Counted from the stretch's first letter, positions 1 to 8,938 are shown. The stretch is DNA of 63,176 nt from Methanobacteriota archaeon (GCA_004195635.1 PSPT01000006.1:1-63176), one strand, 5' to 3'. The notes: generated by a model from the letters alone, not told the origin. Translations and numbers: made by a program.

Positions 1-468
1 GGTAAATAGGTAGGATTCATTTTCAAGCCCTTCCCAAGTCCCATCAGTTGGACCGGTTTGATCGGGTGTATGTATCAAGAGACCGGGGTCGCTGAAAGTA
101 ATGGTCGTTGCTTGGAAATTATTGCCAGAACCAAGATCTATTGAACCCTCAGTCTCTGCCGGGTCGTCAATTGGATCTGCAGAGTATTCTTGATATAGGG
201 TGCAGGAGGGATGGTGGAGATAACACAATTCCCAAGTGAGAGTGTATTCCGTATTAGGGTCAAGATTTTGTGAAGTAACCGTCAACGTAATATCGCTGCC
301 ACGGTCGTAATAATCACTATTAACGGTCAGGATGATTTCTTCATTACCAGTGGAGCGTCCCGAATCGGCCGTTGCCGGAGTGGCGAACGCCATCGCTAAC
401 GATGTAGTGATAAGTAAGGCAGTCAATAGCAGGCTTTGGAGACTCTTACGCGGTGCGGGATTATCCAT
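1..468 (-). CDS. Secreted protein of unknown function, N-terminal part (runs off left edge)
   Basis: The reverse strand is open from an ATG at 468 (another in frame at 477) to the window edge, so only the first 156 codons are visible. After a short basic start (residues with PRKS) comes a hydrophobic stretch rich in Leu/Ala/Thr ending in an A-T-A like cleavage region, so a signal peptide is likely. The visible mature part is Asp/Thr/Ser-rich with NSDYYDRGSDITLTV and YTLTWELCYL, resembling the beta-sandwich surface proteins common in this window. I do not recognise a named family. The TATA-like box at 490-498 would place transcription start close to the ATG at 468, which favours that start and a leaderless message. 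Confidence 0.7.
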   Translation of the reverse strand, partial: MDNPAPRKSLQSLLLTALLITTSLAMAFATPATADSGRSTGNEEIILTVNSDYYDRGSDITLTVTSQNLDPNTEYTLTWELCYLHHPSCTLYQEYSADPIDDPAETEGSIDLGSGNNFQATTITFSDPGLLIHTPDQTGPTDGTWEGLENESYLFT

Positions 469-489
469 GTATGTCATGCCTACCTGCTA

Positions 490-498
490 CTAAATAAC
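490..498 (-). promoter_or_regulatory. TATA-like box for the left-edge secreted protein
   Basis: On the minus strand the sequence reads GTTATTTAG, centred about 26 bp upstream of the ATG at 468. This is the usual archaeal TATA-to-start distance, so a leaderless transcript is inferred. Confidence 0.4.
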
Positions 499-680
499 AC
501 CATCGCTTGAACATCCTCAAGGGGTAGAAATTATTTTATCTCAACAATAATATTGGACTTTCAATGAGTAACATTGGTTCAGCCGAGAGTCAATGCAGTA
601 ATTGCTATCTCGAAAGCACGCCTTACCTACAATGAAGTAAAGAGGGTACATCTCAAGAACAAACACCATTCCGCCTAACC

Positions 681-1796
681 ATGCAGACCTCCCCTGCAGG
701 GCTATCAAAGTCTTGGCAGGTAATCGTCATTGGAGGTGGACCAGCAGGAAGCACAACCGCCAGATATTTGGCTCAACGGGGAATCAAAGTCTTAGTAATT
801 GACGGGCGGAAATCAATAGGCAGCCCATTACAGTGCGGTGAATTAACCCCAACAAATTCCGAATTGGCTTTCCTTTGCCCGGATGTGCCAGACATTGATG
901 GGTTATTCGTAACCCCTGAGCATGTGATATCTCGCTTCACAGATGAAATGCATATTGTTTCGCCTTCGGGAAAAAAACTCAAGTTTCCTTTTGCCGGTCA
1001 AATTCTCAATCGAGTTGCGCATGATGAAGCCTTGGTAAAACTGGCTATCTCAGAAGGGGCACAATATCTCGTTGGAAATCGGGTAATAAAGGTAGATGGA
1101 GAAGAAGTTTACCTCAAAGATGGAAGTGTATTTCAGGCAAAAATTATTGTCGGTGCAGGCGGCCATCATGACCCTCTACGCCGCAACTACTGGTCTGAAA
1201 AATCCCTCAACATTCCGGTTAAATTCCATCTAATTGATGGTGAATTTACTGATGCAGTAGAACTTCATTTTGGTTCAACTGCCCCTGGTGGTTATGCGTG
1301 GGTCATCCCAAAAAAAGAGGGGGCCAATGTAGGAGTGGGAATCCAGAAAAAACATGCCAAAAAAAGAACCCTCAATCAATGCACAGAGGAATTTGCTTCG
1401 CGATTTAGCGGTCAAATAACCTTTAGTGGAGCAGGTGCATTACCGATGTCAGGCACAATAAAGCGCTTTGTCAAAGGAAATTATGTATTGGTAGGAGATG
1501 CCGCTGGAATGGTTTTACCTTCAAATGGAGCCGGAATATCAGTCGCAATGATCGGAGGGAGAATCGCGGCAAATGCAATCGCATCAAATCTGCAAAACGA
1601 GACTCCACTATCACAATATGAGGAAGAATGGAAGCGGCAAATGGGTAAAGTAATGCGTAATTCAAAGCGCGCATTCGGCATTGGAAGCCTAATGTTTAGG
1701 GCTCCAGATTGGTTACTCAATTTGGGCTTTAATTGGCTAACTCGGCCATTCATTAGGAGGGCTATTACCTGTCGCAAAATATTTTGGCTCTATTAA
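681..1796 (+). CDS. Geranylgeranyl reductase family FAD-dependent oxidoreductase
   Basis: A 371-residue flavoprotein of the geranylgeranyl reductase family, which saturates the double bonds of isoprenoid chains, in archaea usually those of digeranylgeranylglycerophospholipids. The N-terminal Rossmann motif is GGGPAGSTTA (about residues 18-27), followed by the family motif PLQCGE near residue 51 and the Y-x-W-x-x-P segment YAWVIPKKEGANVGVGI near 210. The second FAD motif is GDAAGMVLPSNGAG near 273. It converges with a polyprenyl diphosphate synthase gene at 1908-2906, which fits archaeal membrane lipid synthesis. The length is slightly short for the family (usually about 390-450). The exact substrate (membrane lipid, quinone or carotenoid side chain) is not decided by sequence. 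Confidence 0.85.
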   Translation: MQTSPAGLSKSWQVIVIGGGPAGSTTARYLAQRGIKVLVIDGRKSIGSPLQCGELTPTNSELAFLCPDVPDIDGLFVTPEHVISRFTDEMHIVSPSGKKLKFPFAGQILNRVAHDEALVKLAISEGAQYLVGNRVIKVDGEEVYLKDGSVFQAKIIVGAGGHHDPLRRNYWSEKSLNIPVKFHLIDGEFTDAVELHFGSTAPGGYAWVIPKKEGANVGVGIQKKHAKKRTLNQCTEEFASRFSGQITFSGAGALPMSGTIKRFVKGNYVLVGDAAGMVLPSNGAGISVAMIGGRIAANAIASNLQNETPLSQYEEEWKRQMGKVMRNSKRAFGIGSLMFRAPDWLLNLGFNWLTRPFIRRAITCRKIFWLY

Positions 1797-1907
1797 TTCT
1801 CTGACGCTGCTTGACTTTTTCGCAAAACCCCACCTCTCATTCACCTTCAGTGGCAGCAATAAAGCAAAAAAAGATGCAATAGATCTGCCCAATACTGTTG
1901 CACTGGC

Positions 1908-2906
1908 TCAAATATGACGGTCAATTACCGACTTGGCGAGAGATTCAATGATTGTTCGCAAATCGCTTTTTGGGAATATTTGTAACTCCTGCAAACCTCT
2001 TTCAAGATGAGTTTGAGTTAGGGTACGTACATATTCAATACTACCGGCTTCATTCAACAAATCGATTAATTCGGACCACAAATTGTCGGAAAAATTAGCA
2101 ATTATTTCGGCTAAACGTTCTCTTGAACTGCCATGCAATAAGGTCAAAGCGTGGATTAAAGGGAGAGTCATTTTTCCTTCAACCACATCAGCCCCACGCG
2201 GCTTCCCCATTCGTTCATCCCCAAGAATATCGAGAAGGTCATCGACTAACTGGAAAGTCACACCTAATTCCATTCCAAACCGCCTAAGTGCTACTGCTTC
2301 TTCTTCACTGGCTCCGGCAATGTGTGCTGCGGCTTCACAACCTGCGGCGAACGGTCCTGCCGTCTTGCCGCGAATAATTGAATAGTAATCTTCCGGAGTC
2401 GTTGCTAAATTATTTACGTGATTAAGTTGTTTTAACTCGGATGAAGCTATGTCTGCACAACACTCAGTCATTATTGAAACAATCCTTGAATCATAACTAC
2501 CTCCAAGACCAAATCCCTGAACGAAAAGCCAATCACCAGCAATAATTGCTCTAGCGACGCCAGATTTCTCATGAATTGTCGCCACGCCTCTCCTTTGCTT
2601 TGCACTATCATTAATGTCATCGTGGACAAGGGTCGCAGTATGTATTAACTCAAATGCCAATGCCATCGGCATTACTCTGTCTTCATCCTCGCCACCGGCG
2701 AGTTGGAAAGCGAGAATTGAAAGTACGGGACGAAGTCTTTTTCCACCAGCCATCAATACTGAGCCGGCTAATTCTACGACTTCATTATGCCCATTAGATA
2801 GGGACTCATCAAGCAGCGACTGCAAGTGATTATTGACTAGAAGGCGACCTGCCTCAAGGCTCTCTTCCAACATGCCTTCGGTATCCATTCCGTTCAACTT
2901 GTCCAC
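1908..2906 (-). CDS. Polyprenyl (geranylgeranyl/farnesyl) diphosphate synthase
   Basis: Trans-isoprenyl diphosphate synthase of 332 residues, condensing isopentenyl diphosphate with allylic diphosphates to make the C15-C20 chains of archaeal ether lipids. Conserved elements are GGKRLRP (about residue 54), the first aspartate-rich motif HDDIND followed by KQRRG (about 95-107) and the second, QLVDDLLDILGD, near residue 220. The longest frame starts at a GTG (2906); an in-frame ATG lies at 2888 and neither has a clear ribosome binding site, so the first six residues are uncertain. It is divergent from the HMBS-like gene and convergent with the geranylgeranyl reductase. Product chain length cannot be read with certainty from the motifs. 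Confidence 0.9.
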   Translation of the reverse strand: MDKLNGMDTEGMLEESLEAGRLLVNNHLQSLLDESLSNGHNEVVELAGSVLMAGGKRLRPVLSILAFQLAGGEDEDRVMPMALAFELIHTATLVHDDINDSAKQRRGVATIHEKSGVARAIIAGDWLFVQGFGLGGSYDSRIVSIMTECCADIASSELKQLNHVNNLATTPEDYYSIIRGKTAGPFAAGCEAAAHIAGASEEEAVALRRFGMELGVTFQLVDDLLDILGDERMGKPRGADVVEGKMTLPLIHALTLLHGSSRERLAEIIANFSDNLWSELIDLLNEAGSIEYVRTLTQTHLERGLQELQIFPKSDLRTIIESLAKSVIDRHI

Positions 2907-2974
2907 AAGGGTCGCCTATATCAACGAGTGGCTGACGCCTTGGCGTTGCGGGTATTGCTCGCCGAGGCGGTTTT

Positions 2975-4033
2975 ATGACTGAAAAGGAGACTTTTGACCT
3001 TTTCGTCCCCGCCGATAACATCGATGGTATCAGACCACATGTTCTGAGATGGAGTGAGCGAGAGCCGCCGGTAAAAGTGATTGAAGTAGAAGACCTAAAT
3101 CGGGCAGCAGCAGACATTGTAGTTGGTAAAGGGGACCTCATTGCCTGTGATGCAAAATGGTTGATGGAAAATCCACAACCTGGGCTAAATGTAATCGGTG
3201 CGCTTGAAAGGCGCGAGCCAACAATGGTATTAGTCGGAAATAACAAATTAGAATACGTGCCGAAAAATGCAATTATTGTCACCGAGTTACCTTTGCTGAA
3301 GCGACAATTATTGCGGGCACGCAGTGACCTTGTGGTAAAAAATTCTGAGGAATTAGCCAAGGATCTTGGCTCCGAATTGCCCGAAGATTTTATTTCTTGT
3401 CTGCAATGGTTAAATGAACAAATTGAAAACGGAAACATTGACGGATTTATTACTACGAGAAGCAATTACAGTGCTGCATCAATTCGCACTCGACGCCATA
3501 CATTAGGTATGCAAAGAGGTGATGCCTCAAGGCAGAGATTCGTCCCCCCTCCATGGCAAGGATATACGATGATTCTGGCTAGACCAAAATTCCCGATTCA
3601 ATGCTTACTGGAATACCTCGATGAAGGAAACTATAGGTCATTCCAACTAGAATCGGTTTTAGTAGCAGGTATTCCTCCTCAGCACCAAGATTTCATTGGT
3701 GTCAATATTTCTCAACGGAAGGTTGCTACAATACTCAAAGAAATGCTGGACAAATCCGAGCAGCAATTATCACATGAATTAGTTGACATAAATGGAGACA
3801 TCATCAGTGGAAAACCAAGAATTGAAGTTGTTCTTGAATTGGTTGGAGTGAATGGGTCTTCAACTGTTAGCATTGAAAGAGTTGCGCCGATGGATGAAGC
3901 GACGACTGTGATGATCCGAAAAATGTTGCTGGAATGGGAGCACCTCATGGATGTCACCGCAACTGAAAATCCAGAACACCCTCGATATGGGCCTGCATGC
4001 CCGCCTTTCATAACTTTAGATGAAGAAGAATGA
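2975..4033 (+). CDS. Hydroxymethylbilane synthase (HemC)-like protein lacking catalytic residues
   Basis: This 352-residue protein aligns by eye with porphobilinogen deaminase over most of its length. The segment AADIVVGKGDLIACDAKW matches the DIAVHSxKDxP region, ERREPTMVLV the EREDPRDAFV region, and LLKRQLLRARSDL the SSLRRxxQLxxxRPDL region. NIDGFITTRSNYSAA matches YDAIILAxAGLxRL, and VPPPWQGYTMILARP matches LPAVGQGAxxIECR. The catalytic Asp of VHSxKD, the serines and first arginine of GTSSLRR, and the dipyrromethane-binding Cys of GGCxxPIG (here VAGIPPQHQDFIG) are all replaced. It is therefore probably not a functional deaminase but a re-purposed fold. AGGCGG precedes the ATG by 4 nt. No other tetrapyrrole-ring gene is adjacent. 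Homology is an inference from unaided alignment. Confidence 0.6.
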   Translation: MTEKETFDLFVPADNIDGIRPHVLRWSEREPPVKVIEVEDLNRAAADIVVGKGDLIACDAKWLMENPQPGLNVIGALERREPTMVLVGNNKLEYVPKNAIIVTELPLLKRQLLRARSDLVVKNSEELAKDLGSELPEDFISCLQWLNEQIENGNIDGFITTRSNYSAASIRTRRHTLGMQRGDASRQRFVPPPWQGYTMILARPKFPIQCLLEYLDEGNYRSFQLESVLVAGIPPQHQDFIGVNISQRKVATILKEMLDKSEQQLSHELVDINGDIISGKPRIEVVLELVGVNGSSTVSIERVAPMDEATTVMIRKMLLEWEHLMDVTATENPEHPRYGPACPPFITLDEEE

Positions 4034-4117
4034 GTGGAAAAGGGCACAAAAATTCTCTCGGCTCTCGGCAATCTCCACTGCCAGTAATTTCAACATGTCA
4101 GCATTAGACGAGCTTGT

Positions 4118-4759
4118 TTATGCCGAAGAGGGTTTATCCGACTCTGGATTCATCAATTCTGTCAGTTTAGTGTTAAACTTTGCAATATTATCCTGTTCGC
4201 GATTTTCTCCTGCAAGCAATACCGAGTATCCATTATTGAGCACATCATTTTCAAGTTCCTTTATTTCATTTGGCAGGCTACAATCAACAACTTTTGCGAG
4301 TTCATCTTCAATGGTTCGGGCTCCTCCTTCCCAAATTGATGCGGAAGAATACAAGTGTTGTAATGTATTATCAACCATTTCAAATGCAGTTGGAGGCTGA
4401 TTTAATGACTCTTCGATACTCTTTCGTAATTGTTCATAAAGTTCACGGGATTCTCCGAGTTTACTTGCAATTTCAATGACTGACTCTCGTGCTTTTTCCA
4501 AATCGGGTTTCGCCTTGCTGAGGCGCTTATGAACCCTTTCTAATTCTCTCCGAGTATCGGCTAATCCAGCCGAAATGGTATCACGTAATTTTGCGAGTTT
4601 GAGTAGGTCCTCTTCCAAATTGTCAATTCTTTCATGAATGGAAATTCGCAATTGTTTATTAAAATCACTTAAGTCCTTAGAAACACGAACAAGTAATTTT
4701 TCACCACTTGTCCTTACCTCCTTCATGGTTCCTTTTGCTGACTTTAGATTGGTTACCAT
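4118..4759 (-). CDS. Coiled-coil protein of unknown function
   Basis: A 213-residue, highly charged protein with no signal peptide or membrane segment. Heptad-like Leu/Ile spacing runs from about residue 25 to 125 (segments such as RIDNLEEDLLKLAKLRD and LEKARESVIEIASKLGE), so a long coiled coil is expected. A shorter helical segment follows near 150-200, and the C-terminus is disordered-looking (PESDKPSSA). It is divergent from the triple-SAP protein at 4941 and converges with the HMBS-like gene. I do not recognise a family; the pattern would suit a structural or SMC-accessory role, but nothing proves this. Confidence 0.65.
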   Translation of the reverse strand: MVTNLKSAKGTMKEVRTSGEKLLVRVSKDLSDFNKQLRISIHERIDNLEEDLLKLAKLRDTISAGLADTRRELERVHKRLSKAKPDLEKARESVIEIASKLGESRELYEQLRKSIEESLNQPPTAFEMVDNTLQHLYSSASIWEGGARTIEDELAKVVDCSLPNEIKELENDVLNNGYSVLLAGENREQDNIAKFNTKLTELMNPESDKPSSA

Positions 4760-4940
4760 GTCGGTTACCCTCCGGGTCTGGGGTGCACTCCAGCACTCTT
4801 TGCCTATGGTGGTTATGTTTGAAGGTGTCGCCTAACTATGATATAGTGAACGGGGAAAAGGGATGTTGCTGAAAATAATAAAGAGGTCAACGAATCGTGG
4901 TTTTATTGCCTCGACCAATGCGAAGACTCTTGAAGGGTAG

Positions 4941-6998
4941 GTGCTCGAAAGAGTTGAGGTTGAGCGGATGGCGGGTCATAAACAACGGCTGGCGGAGTTA
5001 TTTGAAGCGCGCCTTGATGACCTACGAAGAATGGCTGTCACTAGAGGTATTGCCAAGACCGGGAGTGTTGAACAACTTAGAGTTCAACTAATCGCTACCG
5101 AACTCCTTTCCGACTGGGATTTTAGCCCCGATACGATTTACAATTATTCAAATAAAGAAATCGGAGGATTACTGGCGAACTTCGGAATAAAAAAGACCGG
5201 CTCAATAAAAATCCGCCGGCAAAGATTATTTCTTCACCTTCACCATGACCCAAAGAAATTAAAAATTGATGCTCTTGAAAAAATGACTAGAGATGATTTG
5301 CATGCTCTTTGTTCTGCATTAAAATTGCCGCGCTCGGGCTCAAAGGCACAATTACTTGCCAGAATTGCAGGTGTGTTAGTGAACCAAGAAGGCTCTTGGG
5401 GGAAAATCAAGAAGAGCCTAAAAAGAGGCGACTCAAAAATACCTGAGGCACCACAAAAAGATCCAACTCCTGTTGATTTCACCAGGCCACTTAGCGGTGA
5501 TGTCGCACCCATTGCCATAGCCCCTACTCATACATCAGTTACACCAACTATCTCTCAAGTAGCAGAGCCAATTCCTGACTTTGAGCCAATGATTGACACT
5601 CCTTTGGATACCACCTCCATCAACTCCACAGAGGATACCGACTTTGAGCCAATGATTGACACCCCCATCCAACTTGAAGATAGCCACCTGCCCTCTCCTA
5701 TTGCCCTCCCTACACAAACTCAAAGAGCCAGTTTGGATGATAAATTAGCACCGGACCAAATCCAAGATTTGCGCGACAGAGTTGAACGCTTCTCGCAATC
5801 TCAAGATGGAGTATGGTCATTTGAAGAAGAAACTGAATTTAAAACTTCTTTACTCGAAGAAGGCATCCCCATAAACCACCCCCGAGTATCTGATGCCTTG
5901 AACAGTTGGCTGAGAGAAGCTGCAGATAGAGTGCGAATGAGCGCTAATGATTTCATTCCAAATACAGCAACTCACGACATTGGAGAGGAAGAAGGGCGAC
6001 TTGAATTACAGGCGCGTTCGGCAGAACTCGAAAGTGGAATGCGAGATTTCTTATTAGTAGGGAGCATTGGAGATTCCGATGATGTTGCAGCATTCATTGA
6101 TGAATTAAGTGAACAAGGTTTCGCAGTACATTTACCTGCTATCAAAGCAAATATTATTTCTCAGTTAAATCAGTTATCCAAGCGAGTAAACGAAGAGAAG
6201 AATGCGGTAAGTCAGGGGCCAGGTTCATGGCGAGAACGTGATGCATTACGCCGTCTTGAAAAAGTTCGGGCGCAATTATTAGTTGACCTAGATGCAATTC
6301 TTGACTCATCAGAGGGAGATATGGTAAAAGCGAGAATTGCTTTTGAAAAGGTGGCCCGAGAGTTGGGATTGGATTTGCGCCTTGCAGCAGTAAGTGGAAG
6401 GTTACACGGATTATTTGACCTGCAAATTTCTCTGAACGAAAGTAGAGCGCTGCAGGACCCAAGAATTGCCCGACGTGAACGCGTTGTACGAATCCTACAA
6501 CATGGAGCGGTGCACCTAAATGCAGAATCAAGAAAATCATTGGACCGTATTGAAAGAAATATTCAAGGTTTTGAACAGGTAGTTGAAGCAATTCTAACTA
6601 AATCTGAATCCTCCTATGGAGAAGGTGAGCAGACTTTGTTGATCAGATTCCTTGAGCAGCGTGGCTACAAAGTAAATACTGCAGAATTGCGCCCACGCAT
6701 CGTTGCTTGCGGGGGAGTAGTCGGAGTTGAAATGGGCTATCTTTCACCACGTGATGTTCCAACTTTACCTTCGGGAATTTCATTGAGTGAAAATGAAATA
6801 GATGCCGTAGTTTTGGAACTACGAGCGATTGTATCACAATTTGATTTGCCTGAAAGTGAGATGCAAGACCCTCTCGCTGCTGAGGAGGCCTCCCTTGGTG
6901 AATCCGTAGCAAATGCAAGTGAAACTCTGCAAAGAGTAAGAGGGGGCCTGAATCGGGCTGATGAATTACTCGCTAGAATGCAATTAAGTGAAGATTGA
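4941..6998 (+). CDS. Large protein with three SAP-like motifs at the N-terminus
   Basis: A 685-residue protein. The first 146 residues hold three SAP-like helix-turn-helix repeats (about 22-51, 71-100 and 115-146), each with a short helix, a G-(I/L)-x-(K/R)-(T/S)-G-S turn and a Leu-rich second helix (GIAKTGSVEQL, GIKKTGSIKIR, KLPRSGSKAQL). SAP modules usually bind DNA or RNA. A Pro/Thr-rich linker (about 165-255) contains a nonapeptide DFEPMIDTP twice. The remaining 430 residues are charged and mainly helical, without a recognised catalytic motif. The frame opens at a GTG (4941); an in-frame ATG at 4968 is an equally good start. It could be a chromatin or RNA-associated scaffold; function unknown. 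Confidence 0.7.
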   Translation: MLERVEVERMAGHKQRLAELFEARLDDLRRMAVTRGIAKTGSVEQLRVQLIATELLSDWDFSPDTIYNYSNKEIGGLLANFGIKKTGSIKIRRQRLFLHLHHDPKKLKIDALEKMTRDDLHALCSALKLPRSGSKAQLLARIAGVLVNQEGSWGKIKKSLKRGDSKIPEAPQKDPTPVDFTRPLSGDVAPIAIAPTHTSVTPTISQVAEPIPDFEPMIDTPLDTTSINSTEDTDFEPMIDTPIQLEDSHLPSPIALPTQTQRASLDDKLAPDQIQDLRDRVERFSQSQDGVWSFEEETEFKTSLLEEGIPINHPRVSDALNSWLREAADRVRMSANDFIPNTATHDIGEEEGRLELQARSAELESGMRDFLLVGSIGDSDDVAAFIDELSEQGFAVHLPAIKANIISQLNQLSKRVNEEKNAVSQGPGSWRERDALRRLEKVRAQLLVDLDAILDSSEGDMVKARIAFEKVARELGLDLRLAAVSGRLHGLFDLQISLNESRALQDPRIARRERVVRILQHGAVHLNAESRKSLDRIERNIQGFEQVVEAILTKSESSYGEGEQTLLIRFLEQRGYKVNTAELRPRIVACGGVVGVEMGYLSPRDVPTLPSGISLSENEIDAVVLELRAIVSQFDLPESEMQDPLAAEEASLGESVANASETLQRVRGGLNRADELLARMQLSED
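5577..5662 (+). repeat. Pair of 23-bp direct repeats inside the SAP-like gene
   Basis: GACTTTGAGCCAATGATTGA with three further matching bases occurs at 5577-5599 and again at 5640-5662, 63 bp apart and in frame, encoding DFEPMIDTP twice. This looks like a recent in-frame duplication in a linker or a short linear binding motif. Confidence 0.8.
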
Positions 6999-7067
6999 TT
7001 GTTATCAAAATACAGAGCGAAGGTCCATTAGGCCCCATAACATTATCAAAAGTAGTGAGGGTGATAT

Positions 7068-8228
7068 TCACTCTACATGCTCTGCAAATAATTCGTAAAA
7101 GCAGGATTCCTCAAGAATGAAATCTACTTCATCTTGAGTTGGTTCAATGCAGGTTGTAGGTGGCATTTCAAATTCTGCACAATCCATAATTGCCCATGGA
7201 GTGTCGCTGATATGGTTCATTCCGGTGTAATTTACATGGTCGGCATGACCTGTGTGGTTTGCGTGGTCGGTATGGTCGGCATGGTCGGCATGACCTGTGT
7301 AATTTGCACGGTCGGCATGGTCGGCATGGTCGGCATGGTTAGGCATGTCTGCATCTTCCATAGCCATTTCTCGGTGAAAAGAGCGGAACTTCATAAAACA
7401 GAAATCTTCAAAGAAATCACCGAAGAAATCGGGTTCAATACCTACGCATTCATCAATTAGCATAGTGTCAAAGTCAAAGATATCAACTCCTGTTGGCATT
7501 TCTCCAACCATCTCATCGGTGAACATTGAGCGGTCAAAGGATTCATCGAAATCCCTCATCATGGGCATGTCTGGGCGAACTGAGGCATCCAAGAGAGCAG
7601 GGATTTCAAATTCGTCGTGACTTATTAGCCATAATCCTTGATGGTCACGCATTTCAAATTCTTCAAAATCACGGAAATCAGCGTTTCTGCATTTGTCAAT
7701 ATCTCGGTCAAGTTCAAGGCAATTGGAACGTGACTGGTCAACAGTACCTCGGCGGGTTTCATCAGTTATTACATCAAAATCAATAACCATCTCTGATTCT
7801 GAAATATACATTGGCCTATAATTTCTTTGGGTGTCGTCATCATGCCTTTCTCTGTCCATAGGTATTTCATCAATTTGTGGTGCATCAATGGCCATTGGCC
7901 TCAGAGATTGGATTGGTGAAACATCAATCATTTCTGCATTTACTCTACCGGCATCAATCACCCTTACAGGTTTAGAAGTTTGCATATTATTTGTCCTTGA
8001 GGAGCCAGCCCGCATAGCGAAGGTATCATCGCGAACGGACAAGTCTGGTGAAATACAATCGCTTGCAAAATCATCACCACTGCCCTGCATTGTCATTCTT
8101 TCAGTGGAAGAGTCGGCAGCATTTGCACCGAGCTTTGTTACATCTTCGCTAACTCCGCCGGAGACAAGTCCATTCGCTCCAGACAAAATGATAATCGCCA
8201 CTAGGATGAAACTTTGGTTAATCGCCAT
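7068..8228 (-). CDS. Exported acidic protein with His-Ala-Asp tandem repeats
   Basis: A 386-residue protein with an N-terminal signal peptide (hydrophobic FILVAIIILSGANGLV, about residues 7-22). The mature part is very acidic and Met-rich, with about eight scattered Cys (disulfides possible). Near residues 295-335 is a tandem region built on the tripeptide HAD, interrupted by ANYTG and ANHTG units. Such dense His/Asp spacing suggests metal binding outside the cytoplasm, but that is inference. I know no family with this architecture. Its own TATA-like box lies 28 bp before the ATG, so it is probably transcribed separately, as a leaderless message, from the KaiC operon upstream. Confidence 0.7.
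   Translation of the reverse strand: MAINQSFILVAIIILSGANGLVSGGVSEDVTKLGANAADSSTERMTMQGSGDDFASDCISPDLSVRDDTFAMRAGSSRTNNMQTSKPVRVIDAGRVNAEMIDVSPIQSLRPMAIDAPQIDEIPMDRERHDDDTQRNYRPMYISESEMVIDFDVITDETRRGTVDQSRSNCLELDRDIDKCRNADFRDFEEFEMRDHQGLWLISHDEFEIPALLDASVRPDMPMMRDFDESFDRSMFTDEMVGEMPTGVDIFDFDTMLIDECVGIEPDFFGDFFEDFCFMKFRSFHREMAMEDADMPNHADHADHADRANYTGHADHADHTDHANHTGHADHVNYTGMNHISDTPWAIMDCAEFEMPPTTCIEPTQDEVDFILEESCFYELFAEHVE
7228..7346 (-). repeat. Tandem 9-bp repeats encoding His-Ala-Asp
   Basis: On the plus strand CATGGTCGG recurs in direct tandem with few changes (CGTGGTCGG, CACGGTCGG) and is broken twice by CATGACCTGTGT. In the coding direction this gives HAD/HTD/HAN tripeptides and YTG/HTG spacers. 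A tract of this kind is prone to slippage, so copy number may vary between strains. Confidence 0.85.
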
Positions 8229-8250
8229 AGATGAGCCACACTGGCCGCTT

Positions 8251-8260
8251 TATTTATAGA
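8251..8260 (-). promoter_or_regulatory. TATA-like box of the HAD-repeat protein gene
   Basis: The minus strand reads TCTATAAATA, centred about 28 bp upstream of the ATG at 8228. It is an almost canonical archaeal TATA box, and the distance implies transcription starting at or next to the start codon. Confidence 0.6.
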
Positions 8261-8281
8261 AAGGGGTGTGCGGTTTTTCAA

Positions 8282-8938
8282 TTATTCAGCAAATTTTTTT
8301 ACTGAATAGCCAACAAATAAGTCTCCCAAAGCATAAAATACACCGCATAAGAGAGGCGGATTCCAAGAAACAAGGGGCGTCCAATTTACTTCATGTGCCC
8401 AAGTCCAATTTCCAAGGAAAGTACCCCATAATTCCATTGCCAAGGCAATCCAAACCATTACTGCGTATAGACGAGGCTCAGGACCCCACTTCATGAAGAT
8501 CAATAGTGCAAGTAATAGAATAAGGCCAGAATTATCAATTCCATAATATGCAAAAGCAACTGAGGCGGGAACGAAGGGCAGTATCAAAGGCCAAGAAGAT
8601 TTCATGCTAATTCGGGCTGCTAAGCGCCTGCCGAGATCAAATAAAAACCAATGCCCAGCAGGAACAAAAAGTGGCATTAAGCCCTCACGATACTCATATA
8701 GGCGCCAAGTTTCACTGAAAAATAACTCCATAGGTGTTGCAAAAGCAAGAACAGTTAGCATTTCTATTCGAATTTTCTTATCAGCGTTATAGAATAATCC
8801 AACAAAAATGCTCCATACGACAATATCAACGATATATTCACCTAAGATTGGCCAATTTGTTCCGTTTTGATCAACCCATAACCCAATGCCTATGGTTGAA
8901 CAGTAGAGTAATTCATGTCTATATTGTGAAAATGACAT
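8282..8938 (-). CDS. Polytopic membrane protein at the end of the KaiC-like operon
   Basis: A 218-residue membrane protein with about six hydrophobic segments (for example YIVDIVVWSIFVGLFY, GLILLLALLIFM, LYAVMVWIALAMELWG). ATG 8938 was preferred to the TTG at 8944 because GAGG, lying within and just after the stop of the preceding gene (GCATGAGG), sits 8 nt before it. This indicates translational coupling to the degenerate KaiC-like protein. Conserved-looking residues include FFSETWRLYEYR, PAGHWFLFDLGRR, and ELWGTFLGNWTW, with many Trp and charged residues near membrane faces. I do not recognise the family. Co-operonic position suggests it works with the RecA-fold proteins, perhaps as their membrane partner. 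Confidence 0.65.
   Translation of the reverse strand: MSFSQYRHELLYCSTIGIGLWVDQNGTNWPILGEYIVDIVVWSIFVGLFYNADKKIRIEMLTVLAFATPMELFFSETWRLYEYREGLMPLFVPAGHWFLFDLGRRLAARISMKSSWPLILPFVPASVAFAYYGIDNSGLILLLALLIFMKWGPEPRLYAVMVWIALAMELWGTFLGNWTWAHEVNWTPLVSWNPPLLCGVFYALGDLFVGYSVKKFAE

Noticed and set aside
2083-2829. Plus-strand frames opposite the polyprenyl synthase
   Set aside because: They are antisense shadows of a well-supported enzyme gene.
7228-7346. CRISPR-like array
   Set aside because: The units are 9 bp in direct tandem with no spacers and lie inside a coding frame.
7134-7460. Plus-strand frame with Val-Gly-Met repeats
   Set aside because: It is the antisense reading of the HAD repeat; the minus-strand gene has a signal peptide and promoter.
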